The notes: generated by a model from the letters alone, not told the origin. 64,000 bases of DNA from Streptomyces sp. SA15 (GCF_002291145.1 NZ_NTGE01000035.1:31746-95745), one strand, 5' to 3'; positions 1-9,010 are shown, counted from the stretch's first letter. Made by a program: numbers and translations.

Positions 1-1
1 A

Positions 2-40
2 TACGTCACGGGGGCGCAGGCGCCGCTGGTGTTCGAGTGA
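2..40 (+). CDS. 3' end of an upstream gene (partial)
   Basis: Reading frame 2 stays open from the left edge to a TGA at 38-40 and encodes the C-terminal peptide YVTGAQAPLVFE. Only twelve residues are visible, so no function can be assigned. From 41 to 368 no coding sequence is convincing. That 330-bp stretch is AT-richer than its surroundings and should hold the promoter of the sigma-factor operon, but I see no promoter boxes I can defend. Confidence 0.35.
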   Translation, partial: YVTGAQAPLVFE

Positions 41-368
41 GGTCTGCGGGAACCGTGAAAGGGTGGCCCGGCACCGGCGTCGGGCGGCAGTCGCCCGCGC
101 CTGAGTGCCCGTTAAGTCCCTTCTGTGGAGCGGTTGTCGAAGTGATTTCGATTACACGCCGTTTACCTTGGGCCGCCTCGGGGCAGCTGGCGCAATCTTT
201 TCGGTGTGGCGGAAATGTAAAGATCGCGCGGTGGGAATGTGCGGCCATGTCCGCCTCGTCACGTCACCAACGAGAAAACTGTCACACCACTTTGAACACT
301 CAACTCCTCGCGTCCGTACCCGTGGTCGAGCGACCGACTGGGGGAACCCCCGGACACCGGAGGTGGGC

Positions 369-944
369 GTGCGCAAGGATGCGGCCGTGGCCAATGAACG
401 TGGATCGAGGGCCCGACATCGCATGTCCCAGCCCTCGGAACCTGATGAGGAGCTGATGCGTGCTCTGTACAGAGAACACGCCGGACCTCTCCTTGCGTAT
501 GTCCTGCGGCTGGTCGCCGGAGACCGGCAACGCGCAGAGGACGTCGTCCAGGAGACACTCATCCGTGCCTGGAAGAACGCCGGTCAGCTCAATCGTGCGA
601 CCGGATCGGTACGCCCCTGGCTGGTGACGGTCGCCCGGCGCATCGTCATCGACGGCCACCGCAGCCGGCAGGCCCGGCCGCAGGAGGTCGATCCGTCGCC
701 GCTGGAGGTCATCCCCGCGGAGGACGAGATCGACAAGGCGCTGTGGCTGATGACGTTGTCCGACGCGCTCGACGACCTGACCCCGGCCCACCGGGAGGTG
801 CTCGTAGAGACGTACTTCAAGGGGCGTACCGTCAACGAGGCGGCCGAAACCCTGGGCATACCCAGCGGCACCGTCCGCTCCCGGGTGTTCTATGCCCTGC
901 GGTCGATGAAGCTGGCGCTGGAGGAGCGGGGGGTGACGGCGTGA
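369..944 (+). CDS. sigU: ECF-type RNA polymerase sigma factor SigU
   Basis: ECF sigma factor that directs RNA polymerase to its own promoter set. Region 2 is visible as LYREHAGPLLAYVLRLV followed by the AEDVVQETLIRAWKN core. Region 4 is LTPAHREVLVETYFKG followed by the recognition-helix segment VNEAAETLGIPSGTVRSRV. I chose GTG 369 (191 residues) because GGAGGT at 359-364 precedes it; ATG 423 would give 173 residues but has no Shine-Dalgarno sequence. The stop overlaps the start of the anti-sigma gene (ATGA). The order sigma/anti-sigma/HelD/malic enzyme/hupA matches S. coelicolor SCO2954-SCO2950, where SCO2954 is SigU, reported to interfere with differentiation when not restrained. The SigU name rests on synteny and memory; the ECF assignment is secure. 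Confidence 0.88.
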   Translation: MRKDAAVANERGSRARHRMSQPSEPDEELMRALYREHAGPLLAYVLRLVAGDRQRAEDVVQETLIRAWKNAGQLNRATGSVRPWLVTVARRIVIDGHRSRQARPQEVDPSPLEVIPAEDEIDKALWLMTLSDALDDLTPAHREVLVETYFKGRTVNEAAETLGIPSGTVRSRVFYALRSMKLALEERGVTA

Positions 945-1765
945 TGAGTGTTTACGGGGGATCGCAGGGATTCGGCCCAGGTGGTTCGGGTATGTCTGGC
1001 CCCATGATGGGATCTCCGGGCCCGAACGAGCACGAAACCGTCGGCGCCTACGCCCTCGGGATCCTCGACGACGTCGAGGCGACCGCATTCGAGGCCCATC
1101 TCGCCACCTGCGAGTGGTGCGCCCAGCAGCTCGACGAGCTCGCCGGGATGGAACCGATGCTGGCCGCCCTCGCGGACCTGCCGGGCTCCGGCACACCCGC
1201 CATCGGCGAGTCGCTGTCCGCGAAGCCCAGCCCGCGCCTGGTGAACAAGCTGGTCGACGAGGTCGCCGACCGTCGCGCGCAGCGACGCCGAAAGGGCTTC
1301 TACCTGGTGGCGGCCGCAGCCGCGCTGATCATCGGGGGCCCGATCGTCGCCGTGGGGGCGACCGGCGGAGACTCGGGCGGCACCTCGGCGGCACCCCTGC
1401 CGAGCGCGGCCAAGACGCTGTTCGACGGCATGGACGAGAAAGCCACGGGGACGGATCCGTCGACCGGCGTCAGCGCGACCGTCGCCACGGAGCAGAAGGA
1501 CTGGGGCACCGAGGCGGTCCTCGAGCTCAAGGGCGTCAAGGGCCCGCTCAAGTGCTCCCTGATCGCCGTCGGCAAGAACGGCGAGCGCGAGACGATCTCC
1601 TCCTGGTCCGTCCCGGAGTGGGGCTACGGCCTTCCGGACGGCAAGACCGAGAAGTCCAGGAACCCGCTCTACATCGGCGGCGGAGCGGCCCAGACCCCGA
1701 ACGAGATCGACCACTACGAGGTCATGACCTTCGACGGAAAGAAGCTCGTCGAGGTCGACGCGTGA
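944..1765 (+). CDS. rsuA: Membrane anti-sigma factor RsuA (zinc-finger ZAS type)
   Basis: Partner of the preceding sigma factor; expected to hold it inactive at the inner face of the membrane. The N-terminal third carries the zinc-associated anti-sigma signature: a His in HETVGAYALGILDD, then HLATCEWC (HX3CX2C) about 25-30 residues later. A single membrane helix, FYLVAAAAALIIGGPIVAVGA, lies at roughly residues 120-140. The remaining ~130 residues are extracellular and resemble the RskA-type sensor region. ATG 944 overlaps the sigma TGA, so the two are translationally coupled. 273 residues. The name comes from synteny with SCO2953. Confidence 0.87.
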   Translation: MSVYGGSQGFGPGGSGMSGPMMGSPGPNEHETVGAYALGILDDVEATAFEAHLATCEWCAQQLDELAGMEPMLAALADLPGSGTPAIGESLSAKPSPRLVNKLVDEVADRRAQRRRKGFYLVAAAAALIIGGPIVAVGATGGDSGGTSAAPLPSAAKTLFDGMDEKATGTDPSTGVSATVATEQKDWGTEAVLELKGVKGPLKCSLIAVGKNGERETISSWSVPEWGYGLPDGKTEKSRNPLYIGGGAAQTPNEIDHYEVMTFDGKKLVEVDA

Positions 1766-1847
1766 ATCACTGAGAGCGGACGCATAGCTTCCCGGGCCCC
1801 CCTTCGCGTACGGTTGACGGCTGCCCAGCACGTCAGAAGGGGGCCCG

Positions 1848-4196
1848 GTGGCCGCTCAGGTTCAACAGGAAACCGCGGTCGGCTCGGTCCCGGACTCAGT
1901 CCGGGACCGGGAGATCAGCATCGAACAGCAACACCTGGACCGGGTGTACCGGCGCCTCGAGGAAAAGATCCACGAGGCGGAGTTCCTCATGAACGACGCC
2001 GCCAAGCGCGGCCAGGTCGGCACGCCCGGCGCGCTCGCCGAGCGGGACGCGCAGGTCTTCCGGGCGGGCGTCCACCTCAACCGGCTGAACAACGAGTTCG
2101 AGGACTTCCTCTTCGGCCGGATCGACCTGCTGTCCGGCAAGGACGGCAAGAAAGGCCCCGACGGTGCCTACACCGCCGTAGAGCCCGCCGAAGGCGCCGT
2201 GAGGGACGACAACACCGCCGATATCGCCGAGACCCTGCACATCGGCCGCATCGGTGTCCTCGACGAGGACTACGCCCCGCTGGTGATCGACTGGCGGGCG
2301 CCCGCCGCCGCCCCCTTCTACCGGTCCACCCCGGTCGACCCGGGCCGGGTCGTGCGCCGGCGCGTGATCCGTTCCAAGGGGCGCCGCGTGCTGGGCGTCG
2401 AGGACGACCTGATGCGCCCCGAGCTGAGGGCCTTCCTCGGCGGCCGGGAACTGCCCGTCATCGGCGACGGCGCCCTGATGGCCGCCCTGGGGCAGGCCCG
2501 TACGCACACCATGCGGGACATCGTCGCCTCCATCCAGGCCGAGCAGGACCTGGTGATCCGCGCCCCCGCCGCCTCCGTGACCTACGTCGAGGGCGGCCCG
2601 GGCACCGGCAAGACGGCCGTCGCCCTGCACCGCGCGGCGTATCTGCTGTACCAGGACCGGCGCCGGTACGCGGGCGGCATCCTGATCGTCTCCCCGACCC
2701 CGCTGCTCGTGGCGTACACCGAGGGCGTGCTGCCCTCCCTCGGCGAGGAGGGCCAGGTCGCCATCCGCGCGATCGGCTCGCTGGTCGACGGCACCGAGGC
2801 CACGCTCTACGACTCCCCGGCCACGGCCCGCGCCAAGGGCTCGTACCGCATGCTCAAGGTGCTGCGGAAGGCCGCGCGCGGGGCCCTGGAGCTGAACGAT
2901 TCACCGGCCCGGCTGCGGGTCGTCGCCTTCGGCCGCCGCCTGGAGCTGGAGGCCGAGGAACTCAATCGCATCCGCCAGAGCGCGCTCGGCGGCACCGCAC
3001 CCGTCAACCTGCTCCGCCCCCGCGCCCGCAAGCTGCTCCTGGACGCCCTGTGGGCACAGTCCGGCGGCGCCGGCCGGCACACCGACCCGGAGCTGGCCGC
3101 CGAGCTGCGCTCCTCCTTCGACGAGGACGTCAGCTCCGAGGACAGCTTCGTCGACTTCCTGAACGCCTGGTGGCCGGAGCTCACCCCGAAGGCCGTACTC
3201 GACGCCATGGCCGACGAGCGGCGGCTCGCGCGCTGGGCCCGGCGCGTACTGAACCCGGGCGAGGTGCGCAGGGTCGCCCGCTCCCTGAGACGGGACGGCC
3301 ACTCCGTGCACGACATCGCGATGCTCGACGAGCTCCAGTCCATCCTCGGCGCCCCGGCCCGCCCTCGCCGCAAGCGCGAGCTGGACCCGCTCGACCAGCT
3401 CACCGGCCTGGAGGAGCTGATGCCGGTGCGCGAGGAGACCCAGCGCGAGCGGGCCGAGCGGCTGGCGCAGGAGCGCACCGAGTACGCGCACGTCATCGTC
3501 GACGAGGCCCAGGACGTCACGCCGATGCAGTGGCGCATGATCGGCCGCCGGGGCCGGCACGCCACCTGGACGGTCGTCGGCGACCCGGCCCAGTCCTCCT
3601 GGTCCGACCCCGACGAGGCGGCCCAGGCCCGCGACGAGGCACTCGGCACCCGTCCGCGCCGCCGCTTCCAGCTGACCGTGAACTACCGCAACCCCGCCGA
3701 GATCGCCGAACTGGCTTCGAAGGTGCTGGCACTGGCCATGCCGGGCTCCGAGGCCCCGTCGGCCGTCCGCTCCACCGGCGTGCGGCCGCGCTACGCGGTC
3801 GTACGGGAATCCCCAGGGCCTGTGTCGGAAGTGGCGCCTGCCGGGCGACGCCTGACACAGGCCCTGGCCGAGACGGTCCGATCGGAGGCCGCCCGCCTCC
3901 TCGACCTCGTCGACGGGACCGTCGGCGTCGTCGTCGCCATGAACCGACGCGAGGAGGCGGCCCGCTGGCTCGCCGGGCTCGGAGACCGGGTCGTGGCACT
4001 CGGCAGCCTGGAGGCGAAGGGCCTGGAGTACGACGCGACGGTGGTCGTCTCCCCGGCGGAGATCGCGGACGAGTCCCCGGCCGGACTGCGGGTGCTGTAC
4101 GTGGCCCTCACCCGGGCGACCCAGCAGCTCACGGTGGTCTCGGGGGAGCGGGACGCGCCGGATGCGAGCGGGGTGCCCGACCTGCTGAGGGATTGA
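1848..4196 (+). CDS. helD: HelD-like UvrD/Rep-family ATPase (RNA polymerase recycling factor)
   Basis: 782-residue superfamily-1 helicase-like ATPase of the HelD type, which binds stalled RNA polymerase and releases it from nucleic acid. The N-terminal region (1-240) is rich in charged helices, as expected for the HelD arm. Walker A, GGPGTGKTAVALHR, is at about 248. Walker B, VIVDEAQDV, is at ~551, then GDPAQSSW at ~578, the VNYRNPAEI motif at ~612, LEAKGLEYD at ~721 and LYVALTRATQ at ~750. The start is GTG 1848 with AAGGGGG upstream at 1838-1844. It is a separate unit 80 bp after rsuA. Family membership is clear. Whether it also gives rifampicin tolerance, as some actinobacterial HelD proteins do, cannot be read from the sequence. 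Confidence 0.9.
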   Translation: MAAQVQQETAVGSVPDSVRDREISIEQQHLDRVYRRLEEKIHEAEFLMNDAAKRGQVGTPGALAERDAQVFRAGVHLNRLNNEFEDFLFGRIDLLSGKDGKKGPDGAYTAVEPAEGAVRDDNTADIAETLHIGRIGVLDEDYAPLVIDWRAPAAAPFYRSTPVDPGRVVRRRVIRSKGRRVLGVEDDLMRPELRAFLGGRELPVIGDGALMAALGQARTHTMRDIVASIQAEQDLVIRAPAASVTYVEGGPGTGKTAVALHRAAYLLYQDRRRYAGGILIVSPTPLLVAYTEGVLPSLGEEGQVAIRAIGSLVDGTEATLYDSPATARAKGSYRMLKVLRKAARGALELNDSPARLRVVAFGRRLELEAEELNRIRQSALGGTAPVNLLRPRARKLLLDALWAQSGGAGRHTDPELAAELRSSFDEDVSSEDSFVDFLNAWWPELTPKAVLDAMADERRLARWARRVLNPGEVRRVARSLRRDGHSVHDIAMLDELQSILGAPARPRRKRELDPLDQLTGLEELMPVREETQRERAERLAQERTEYAHVIVDEAQDVTPMQWRMIGRRGRHATWTVVGDPAQSSWSDPDEAAQARDEALGTRPRRRFQLTVNYRNPAEIAELASKVLALAMPGSEAPSAVRSTGVRPRYAVVRESPGPVSEVAPAGRRLTQALAETVRSEAARLLDLVDGTVGVVVAMNRREEAARWLAGLGDRVVALGSLEAKGLEYDATVVVSPAEIADESPAGLRVLYVALTRATQQLTVVSGERDAPDASGVPDLLRD

Positions 4197-4299
4197 TGCC
4201 CGGGACGAATCAGGAGGTGTCGGCGCGAAGCGCCGTCGTTGAGGGGCGGTGGTCGGGCGGCGGGAGGGACTTACGGGATCTGTTTGTTAGCCTGGACGT

Positions 4300-4434
4300 G
4301 GCACCGGCCCGATCCAAGCCCCCGGGCCCAACCTTCGTCGCTACGAGCGACCACTTGCCGCGAGGCGAGCATGGCGGGTCGGTGTCACTGAGCAGACGAG
4401 AGGCTCACGTCCGATGTGACGTGAGCCTCTTTCG
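4300..4434 (+). ncRNA. Candidate small RNA or malic-enzyme leader
   Basis: This gene-free stretch has the layout of a short transcript. A -10-like TAGCCT lies at 4288-4293, several GC-rich hairpins follow (GGCCCG/CGGGCC arms near 4306-4328 and TCGCT/AGCGA near 4338-4350), and a perfect 13-bp terminator stem ends it at 4399-4430. No open frame with a ribosome site fits inside. I recall an abundant S. coelicolor small RNA (scr2952) from this same intergenic interval. No convincing -35 box is visible, so the 5' end is approximate. It could instead be an attenuated leader of the malic enzyme mRNA. Confidence 0.5.
4399..4430 (+). terminator. Intrinsic terminator
   Basis: Arms AGAGGCTCACGTC (4399-4411) and GACGTGAGCCTCT (4418-4430) pair perfectly around a 6-nt loop and are followed by TTTCG. 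It ends the candidate small RNA and lies 111 bp before the malic enzyme start. Confidence 0.75.
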
Positions 4435-4541
4435 CTGTGAACAAAAAGTTCGCAATACCACCCGGCTAACGCCTACTCCGCGGTAGGTGCGACCATCGGA
4501 CGGCATCCAGCATCACCCGGTGAAAGCAGAGGAAGTCGGCC

Positions 4542-5969
4542 ATGGCAACGGCGCCCAGCGTCTCCTACTCGATGACGGTCCGGCTGGAGGTGCCCGCGAG
4601 CGGAACCGCGGTCTCCCAGCTCACCACGGCCGTCGAGTCCCACGGAGGCTCGGTGACCGGCCTCGACGTCACCGCGTCCGGCCACGAGAAACTCCGCATC
4701 GACGTCACGATCGCGGCCACCTCCACCGGCCACGCCGACGAGATCGTCGAGCAGCTCCGCGGCATTGAGGGCGTCACGCTGGGCAAGGTCTCCGACCGTA
4801 CGTTCCTGATGCACCTCGGCGGCAAGATCGAGATGGCGTCGAAGCACCCCATCCGCAACCGCGACGACCTGTCCATGGTCTACACGCCGGGCGTGGCCCG
4901 CGTCTGCATGGCGATCGCCGAGAACCCCGAGGACGCGCGGCGTCTGACCATCAAGCGCAATTCGGTTGCGGTAGTGACGGACGGCTCGGCCGTTCTGGGC
5001 CTCGGCAACATCGGGCCCAAGGCCGCCCTCCCCGTCATGGAGGGCAAGGCGGCCCTCTTCAAGCGGTTCGCCGGCATCGACGCCTGGCCGCTCTGCCTGG
5101 ACACCCAGGACACCGACGCGATCGTCGAGATCGTCAAGGCGATCGCCCCCGGATTCGCCGGCATCAACCTCGAGGACATCTCCGCGCCCCGCTGCTTCGA
5201 GATCGAGGCGCGGCTGCGTGAGGCCCTCGACATCCCCGTCTTCCACGACGACCAGCACGGCACGGCGATCGTCGTCCTCGCCGCCCTCACCAACGCGCTT
5301 CGCGTGGTGGGCAAGGCGATTGAGGACGTGCGCGTCGTCATGTCCGGCGCCGGCGCGGCCGGTACGGCCATCCTCAAACTGCTGATCGCCGCGGGCGTCA
5401 AGAACTCCGTCGTCGCCGACATCCACGGCGTCGTGCACGCCGGCCGCGAGGACCTGGTCGACGCCGCTGAGGACTCGGCGCTGCGCTGGATCGCCGACAA
5501 CACCAACCCCGAGGGGCTGACGGGGACGCTGAAGGAGGCCGTGCGCGGCGCGGACGTCTTCATCGGCGTCTCGGCTCCCAACGTCCTCGACGGCGACGAC
5601 GTGGCCGGCATGGCCGACGGCGGGATCGTGTTCGCGCTCGCGAACCCGGACCCCGAGGTGGACCCGGCAATCGCCCGCCAGACGGCGGCGGTTGTGGCCA
5701 CCGGCCGCTCCGACTTCCCGAACCAGATCAACAACGTGCTGGTCTTCCCGGGCGTCTTCCGCGGCCTGCTGGACGCGCAGTCCCGCACGGTCAACACGGA
5801 GATGATGATCGCGGCCGCGAAGGCCCTCGCGGACGTGGTGACGGAGGACGAGCTCAACCCGAACTACATCGTCCCGAGCGTGTTCAACGACAAGGTCGCG
5901 GGCGCGGTGGCCGGGGCGGTGCGGGAAGCGGCGAAGGCCGTCGGGGCGGCGGCTCCTTCGGTGTCGTAG
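4542..5969 (+). CDS. NAD-dependent malic enzyme with N-terminal ACT domain
   Basis: Oxidative decarboxylation of malate to pyruvate and CO2, linking the TCA cycle to pyruvate. Residues ~1-85 form an ACT-like ligand-binding domain (YSMTVRLEVPASGTAVSQL). The malic enzyme core follows: SMVYTPGVARVC, the metal and substrate segment VVTDGSAVLGLGNIGP, INLEDISAPRCFEIE with the acidic metal ligands, and HDDQHGTAIV. The Rossmann motif SGAGAAGTAI (~267-276) fits NAD rather than NADP preference. 475 residues, ATG 4542. Synteny matches SCO2951, described as the NAD-dependent malic enzyme of S. coelicolor; the amino-acid-sensing role of the ACT domain is inferred. Confidence 0.93.
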   Translation: MATAPSVSYSMTVRLEVPASGTAVSQLTTAVESHGGSVTGLDVTASGHEKLRIDVTIAATSTGHADEIVEQLRGIEGVTLGKVSDRTFLMHLGGKIEMASKHPIRNRDDLSMVYTPGVARVCMAIAENPEDARRLTIKRNSVAVVTDGSAVLGLGNIGPKAALPVMEGKAALFKRFAGIDAWPLCLDTQDTDAIVEIVKAIAPGFAGINLEDISAPRCFEIEARLREALDIPVFHDDQHGTAIVVLAALTNALRVVGKAIEDVRVVMSGAGAAGTAILKLLIAAGVKNSVVADIHGVVHAGREDLVDAAEDSALRWIADNTNPEGLTGTLKEAVRGADVFIGVSAPNVLDGDDVAGMADGGIVFALANPDPEVDPAIARQTAAVVATGRSDFPNQINNVLVFPGVFRGLLDAQSRTVNTEMMIAAAKALADVVTEDELNPNYIVPSVFNDKVAGAVAGAVREAAKAVGAAAPSVS

Positions 5970-5980
5970 GCCCTCGTGGC

Positions 5981-6090
5981 GCTCTGCGGGTGCTCTGCGG
6001 GTGTGCTGCGGGTGTGCTGCGGGTGTGCTGCGGGTGTGCTGCGGGTGTGCTGCGGGTGCTCTGCGGGTGTGCTGCGGGTGTGCTGCGGGT
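5981..6090. repeat. 11-bp tandem repeat, ten copies
   Basis: Ten contiguous copies of an 11-mer with consensus GYKCTGCGGGT (seven GTGCTGCGGGT, three GCTCTGCGGGT) start 12 bp after the malic enzyme stop; a decayed eleventh copy reaches 6101. The period equals one helical turn of DNA. It has no spacers and no coding role that I can see. The rest of 6102-6421 is the hupA upstream region, without recognisable genes. Confidence 0.9.
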
Positions 6091-6421
6091 GTTCAGTCGG
6101 TGTGGTTCGCTGTGAGGATCACCACGGCATGACATCGGCGCGTCGTGGAACCCGGGGTTCTTGGCCTCCGTTTATCGTGTCGCCAGGCTCAGGCCCTCTT
6201 TTCGTGTGACTCCCATGGGTGTTCTCACAACTCCTGGGGGTGCCGGATTGGCTTTCCCGCCGCAGGTAGGGGCAGGATGCGTCCCTGGGCGCGAGGGTCT
6301 GACGACGGACCCGGGTCCGGGGCCTGTCCGAGGACCCTGGCAGCATCGGCATCGCAGTGCCGAATCATGCGGCTCTGCCGCGTGGCACGCCTCAACGGCA
6401 AGAAGAACACGGGAGTACAAC

Positions 6422-6703
6422 ATGAACCGCAGTGAGCTGGTGGCCGCGCTGGCCGACCGCGCCGAGGTGACCCGCAAGGACGCCGACGCCGTTCTGGCCG
6501 CGTTCGCCGAGACCGTCGGCGAGGTCGTCGCCAAGGGCGACGAGAAGGTCACCATCCCCGGCTTCCTGACCTTCGAGCGCACCCACCGTGCCGCTCGCAC
6601 CGCGCGCAACCCGCAGACCGGCGACCCGATCCAGATCCCGGCCGGCTACAGCGTGAAGGTCTCCGCGGGCAGCAAGCTCAAGGAAGCGGCCAAGGGCAAG
6701 TGA
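6422..6703 (+). CDS. hupA: Nucleoid-associated protein HU (HupA)
   Basis: 93-residue HU protein that binds and bends DNA without strong sequence preference and compacts the chromosome. The whole length matches the HU fold: MNRSELVAALADRAEVTRKD dimerisation helices, then GFLTFERTHRAARTARNPQTG, the beta-arm that enters the minor groove with the conserved RNPQTG. ATG 6422 follows GGGAG. Synteny and the short tail identify it as HupA (SCO2950 type) rather than the sporulation-linked HupS, which has a long lysine-rich tail. Strong monocistronic termination is provided by the hairpin at 6750-6786. Confidence 0.95.
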   Translation: MNRSELVAALADRAEVTRKDADAVLAAFAETVGEVVAKGDEKVTIPGFLTFERTHRAARTARNPQTGDPIQIPAGYSVKVSAGSKLKEAAKGK

Positions 6704-6749
6704 CCTTGCCGCTACACCACGGGACGGTGTACGGCACGTGAGTAACGCC

Positions 6750-6786
6750 GATGGGGCGGCCCCCGGGTTCCGGGGGCCGCCCCATC
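6750..6786. terminator. Bidirectional terminator between hupA and murA
   Basis: A perfect 17-bp stem (left arm 6750-6766, right arm 6770-6786) with a 3-nt GTT loop sits between the convergent hupA and murA genes. There is no T-run, as usual for Streptomyces. Confidence 0.8.
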
Positions 6787-6814
6787 GTGGTTCGCTCACC
6801 GACAGCAGCTGGAT

Positions 6815-8155
6815 CTACCCGAGTGCTTTACCCGGGAGCTCCACCTTGGCCCCCAGTTCCACCAGCTTCTCCATGAAGTTCTCGTAGCCCCGGTTGATCA
6901 GGTCGATGCCGTGCACCCGGGACGTGCCCTGGGCGGCCAGTGCGGCGATGAGGTACGAGAAGCCGCCGCGGAGGTCGGGGATGACGAGGTCGGCGCCCTG
7001 GAGCCGGGTGGGGCCGGAGACGACCGCGGAGTGCAGGAAGTTGCGCTGGCCGAAACGGCAGTTCGAAGCGCCCAGGCACTCGCGGTACAGCTGGATGTGC
7101 GCCCCCATCTGGTTCAGCGCGGAGGTGAAGCCCAGCCGGGACTCGTAGACCGTCTCGTGGATGATGGACAGCCCGGTCGCCTGTGTCAGGGCGACGACCA
7201 GCGGCTGCTGCCAGTCCGTCTGGAAGCCGGGGTGCACGTCCGTCTCGAGGGCGATGGACTTCAACTGGCCACCGGGGTGCCAGAAGCGGATGCCCTCGTC
7301 GTCGATCTCGAAGGCACCGCCCACCTTCCGGTAGGTGTTCAGGAACGTCATCATCGAGCGCTGCTGGGCGCCGCGGACGTAGATGTTGCCCTCGGTCGCC
7401 AGCGCCGCGGACGCCCAGGAGGCGGCCTCCAGGCGGTCGGGGAGGGCGCGGTGGTTGTAGCCGCCGAGCCTGTCCACACCGGTGACGCGGATGGTGCGGT
7501 CGGTGTCCATCGCGATGATGGCGCCCATCTTCTGCAGGACGCAGATCAGGTCCTCGATCTCCGGCTCCACGGCCGCGTTCGAGAGCTCGGTGACGCCCTC
7601 GGCGAGCACGGCCGTCAGCAGCACCTGCTCGGTCGCGCCGACGGACGGGTAGGGCAGCCGGATCTTCGTGCCGCGCAGCCGCCGCGGCGCTTGAAGGAAC
7701 TGACCGTCCGCCCGCTTCTCGATCGTCGCGCCGAACTGCCGCAGCACCTCGAAGTGGAAGTCGATGGGCCGGCCGCCGATGTCGCAGCCGCCGAGACCGG
7801 GGATGAACGCGTGCCCGAGGCGGTGCAGCAGCGGACCGCAGAGAAGGATCGGGATACGGCTCGAACCCGCGTGGGCATCGATGTCGGCGACGTTCGCGCT
7901 CTCCACCGACGTCGGGTCCATCACCAGTTCGCCCGGTTCCTCACCCGGACGGACCGTCACTCCGTGCAGCTGCAGCAGACCGCGTACGACACGAACGTCC
8001 CGGATGTCCGGGACGTTGCGCAGTCGACTCGGGCCGCTGCCCAGCAGGGCGGCGACCATGGCCTTCGGTACGAGGTTCTTCGCACCGCGGACACGGATCT
8101 CGCCCTCCAGCGGGGTTCCGCCGTGGACAAGCAGGACATCGTCGTTGACGGTCAT
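6815..8155 (-). CDS. murA: UDP-N-acetylglucosamine 1-carboxyvinyltransferase MurA
   Basis: First committed step of peptidoglycan synthesis: transfers enolpyruvate from PEP to UDP-GlcNAc in the cytoplasm. The EPSP-synthase fold runs the full 446 residues. RGAKNLVPKAMVAALL near residue 25 holds the conserved Lys-Asn pair, and the active-site loop GLGGCDIGGRP carries Cys124, the residue alkylated by fosfomycin. Mycobacteria have Asp there, so this enzyme is predicted to be fosfomycin-sensitive. The C-terminal half includes PDRLEAASW and RGGFSYLIAALAAQG. The ATG at 8155 was chosen because the frame upstream lacks murA-like sequence. The 243 bp between murA and yqgE hold the two divergent promoters; I cannot place the boxes. 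Confidence 0.96.
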   Translation of the reverse strand: MTVNDDVLLVHGGTPLEGEIRVRGAKNLVPKAMVAALLGSGPSRLRNVPDIRDVRVVRGLLQLHGVTVRPGEEPGELVMDPTSVESANVADIDAHAGSSRIPILLCGPLLHRLGHAFIPGLGGCDIGGRPIDFHFEVLRQFGATIEKRADGQFLQAPRRLRGTKIRLPYPSVGATEQVLLTAVLAEGVTELSNAAVEPEIEDLICVLQKMGAIIAMDTDRTIRVTGVDRLGGYNHRALPDRLEAASWASAALATEGNIYVRGAQQRSMMTFLNTYRKVGGAFEIDDEGIRFWHPGGQLKSIALETDVHPGFQTDWQQPLVVALTQATGLSIIHETVYESRLGFTSALNQMGAHIQLYRECLGASNCRFGQRNFLHSAVVSGPTRLQGADLVIPDLRGGFSYLIAALAAQGTSRVHGIDLINRGYENFMEKLVELGAKVELPGKALG

Positions 8156-8398
8156 GTATCTCGCGTTCCGATGAGTGGGGCAGGGGCCAGGAGGGAAAGG
8201 GTAATCGCCGCCCACCCCCCTTCTGTAAGCCCGAGGACGGCCCGACTGCGTCATAGCTCTGTCACAACACGAACCGTTCCCTGGCGGGTACATGGGGTCA
8301 CCGACCCCTTTCGTGCGCTGGGGCGCACCGGTGCGCCCTGAGCTGCATTCACTGCCGTAGGGGCATTGCCTCCCCACGCGCAGGGAAGATGCGGGATC

Positions 8399-8980
8399 AT
8401 GTCTGGCATGACCGAGGTGTCCTCGCTCACAGGGCGGTTGCTCGTGGCAACACCCGCCCTGGCGGACCCGAACTTCGACCGTGCGGTGGTGCTCCTTCTC
8501 GACCACGACGAGGAGGGCTCCCTGGGTGTCGTCCTCAACCGTCCCACCCCGGTGGACGTGGGCGACATCCTGGAGGGCTGGGCCGATCTCGCCGGCGATC
8601 CCGGCGTCGTCTTCCAGGGCGGACCGGTCTCCCTGGACTCGGCGCTCGGCGTCGCCGTCATCCCCGGCGGCACGTCCGTCGACCGGGCCCCGCTGGGCTG
8701 GCGCCGGGTGCACGGCGCGATCGGTCTGGTCGACCTGGAGGCCCCGCCGGAACTCCTCGCCTCGGCGCTGGGAAGCCTGCGGATCTTCGCCGGTTACGCC
8801 GGCTGGGGCCCCGGCCAGCTGGAGGACGAGCTGGTGGAGGGCGCCTGGTACGTCGTCGAGTCGGAGCCGGGAGACGTCTCCTCCCCGTCCCCGGAGAGAC
8901 TCTGGCGCGAGGTCCTGCGCCGCCAGCGCAACGAGCTCGCGATGGTCGCGACGTACCCGGACGACCCTTCGCTCAACTGA
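8399..8980 (+). CDS. YqgE/AlgH family protein
   Basis: 193-residue member of the YqgE/AlgH (UPF0301) family, whose biochemical role is not established. Family hallmarks: GRLLVATPALADPNFDRAVV at the start, LGVVLNRPT, FQGGPVSLDSALG, and FAGYAGWGPGQLEDEL towards the C-terminus. ATG 8399 has AGGGAAG about 10 nt upstream; an internal ATG at 8408 is possible. It is divergent from murA and 30 bp upstream of the DUF3039 gene, so probably co-transcribed with it. Confidence 0.9.
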   Translation: MSGMTEVSSLTGRLLVATPALADPNFDRAVVLLLDHDEEGSLGVVLNRPTPVDVGDILEGWADLAGDPGVVFQGGPVSLDSALGVAVIPGGTSVDRAPLGWRRVHGAIGLVDLEAPPELLASALGSLRIFAGYAGWGPGQLEDELVEGAWYVVESEPGDVSSPSPERLWREVLRRQRNELAMVATYPDDPSLN

Positions 8981-9010
8981 CCCATGTGAGCTTCAGTACT
9001 CTTGGTTGTT

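Noticed and set aside
4300..4434. Known riboswitch class (cobalamin, SAM, ydaO-type) before the malic enzyme
   Set aside because: I found none of the conserved core sequences of these classes; only hairpins and a terminator are visible.
1814..4486. 890-codon forward frame overlapping helD
   Set aside because: Arg/Pro/Gly-rich low-complexity translation typical of an out-of-frame reading; helD in the other frame has all helicase motifs.
5981..6101. Possible CRISPR array
   Set aside because: Units are contiguous 11-mers with no spacers and no cas genes nearby.
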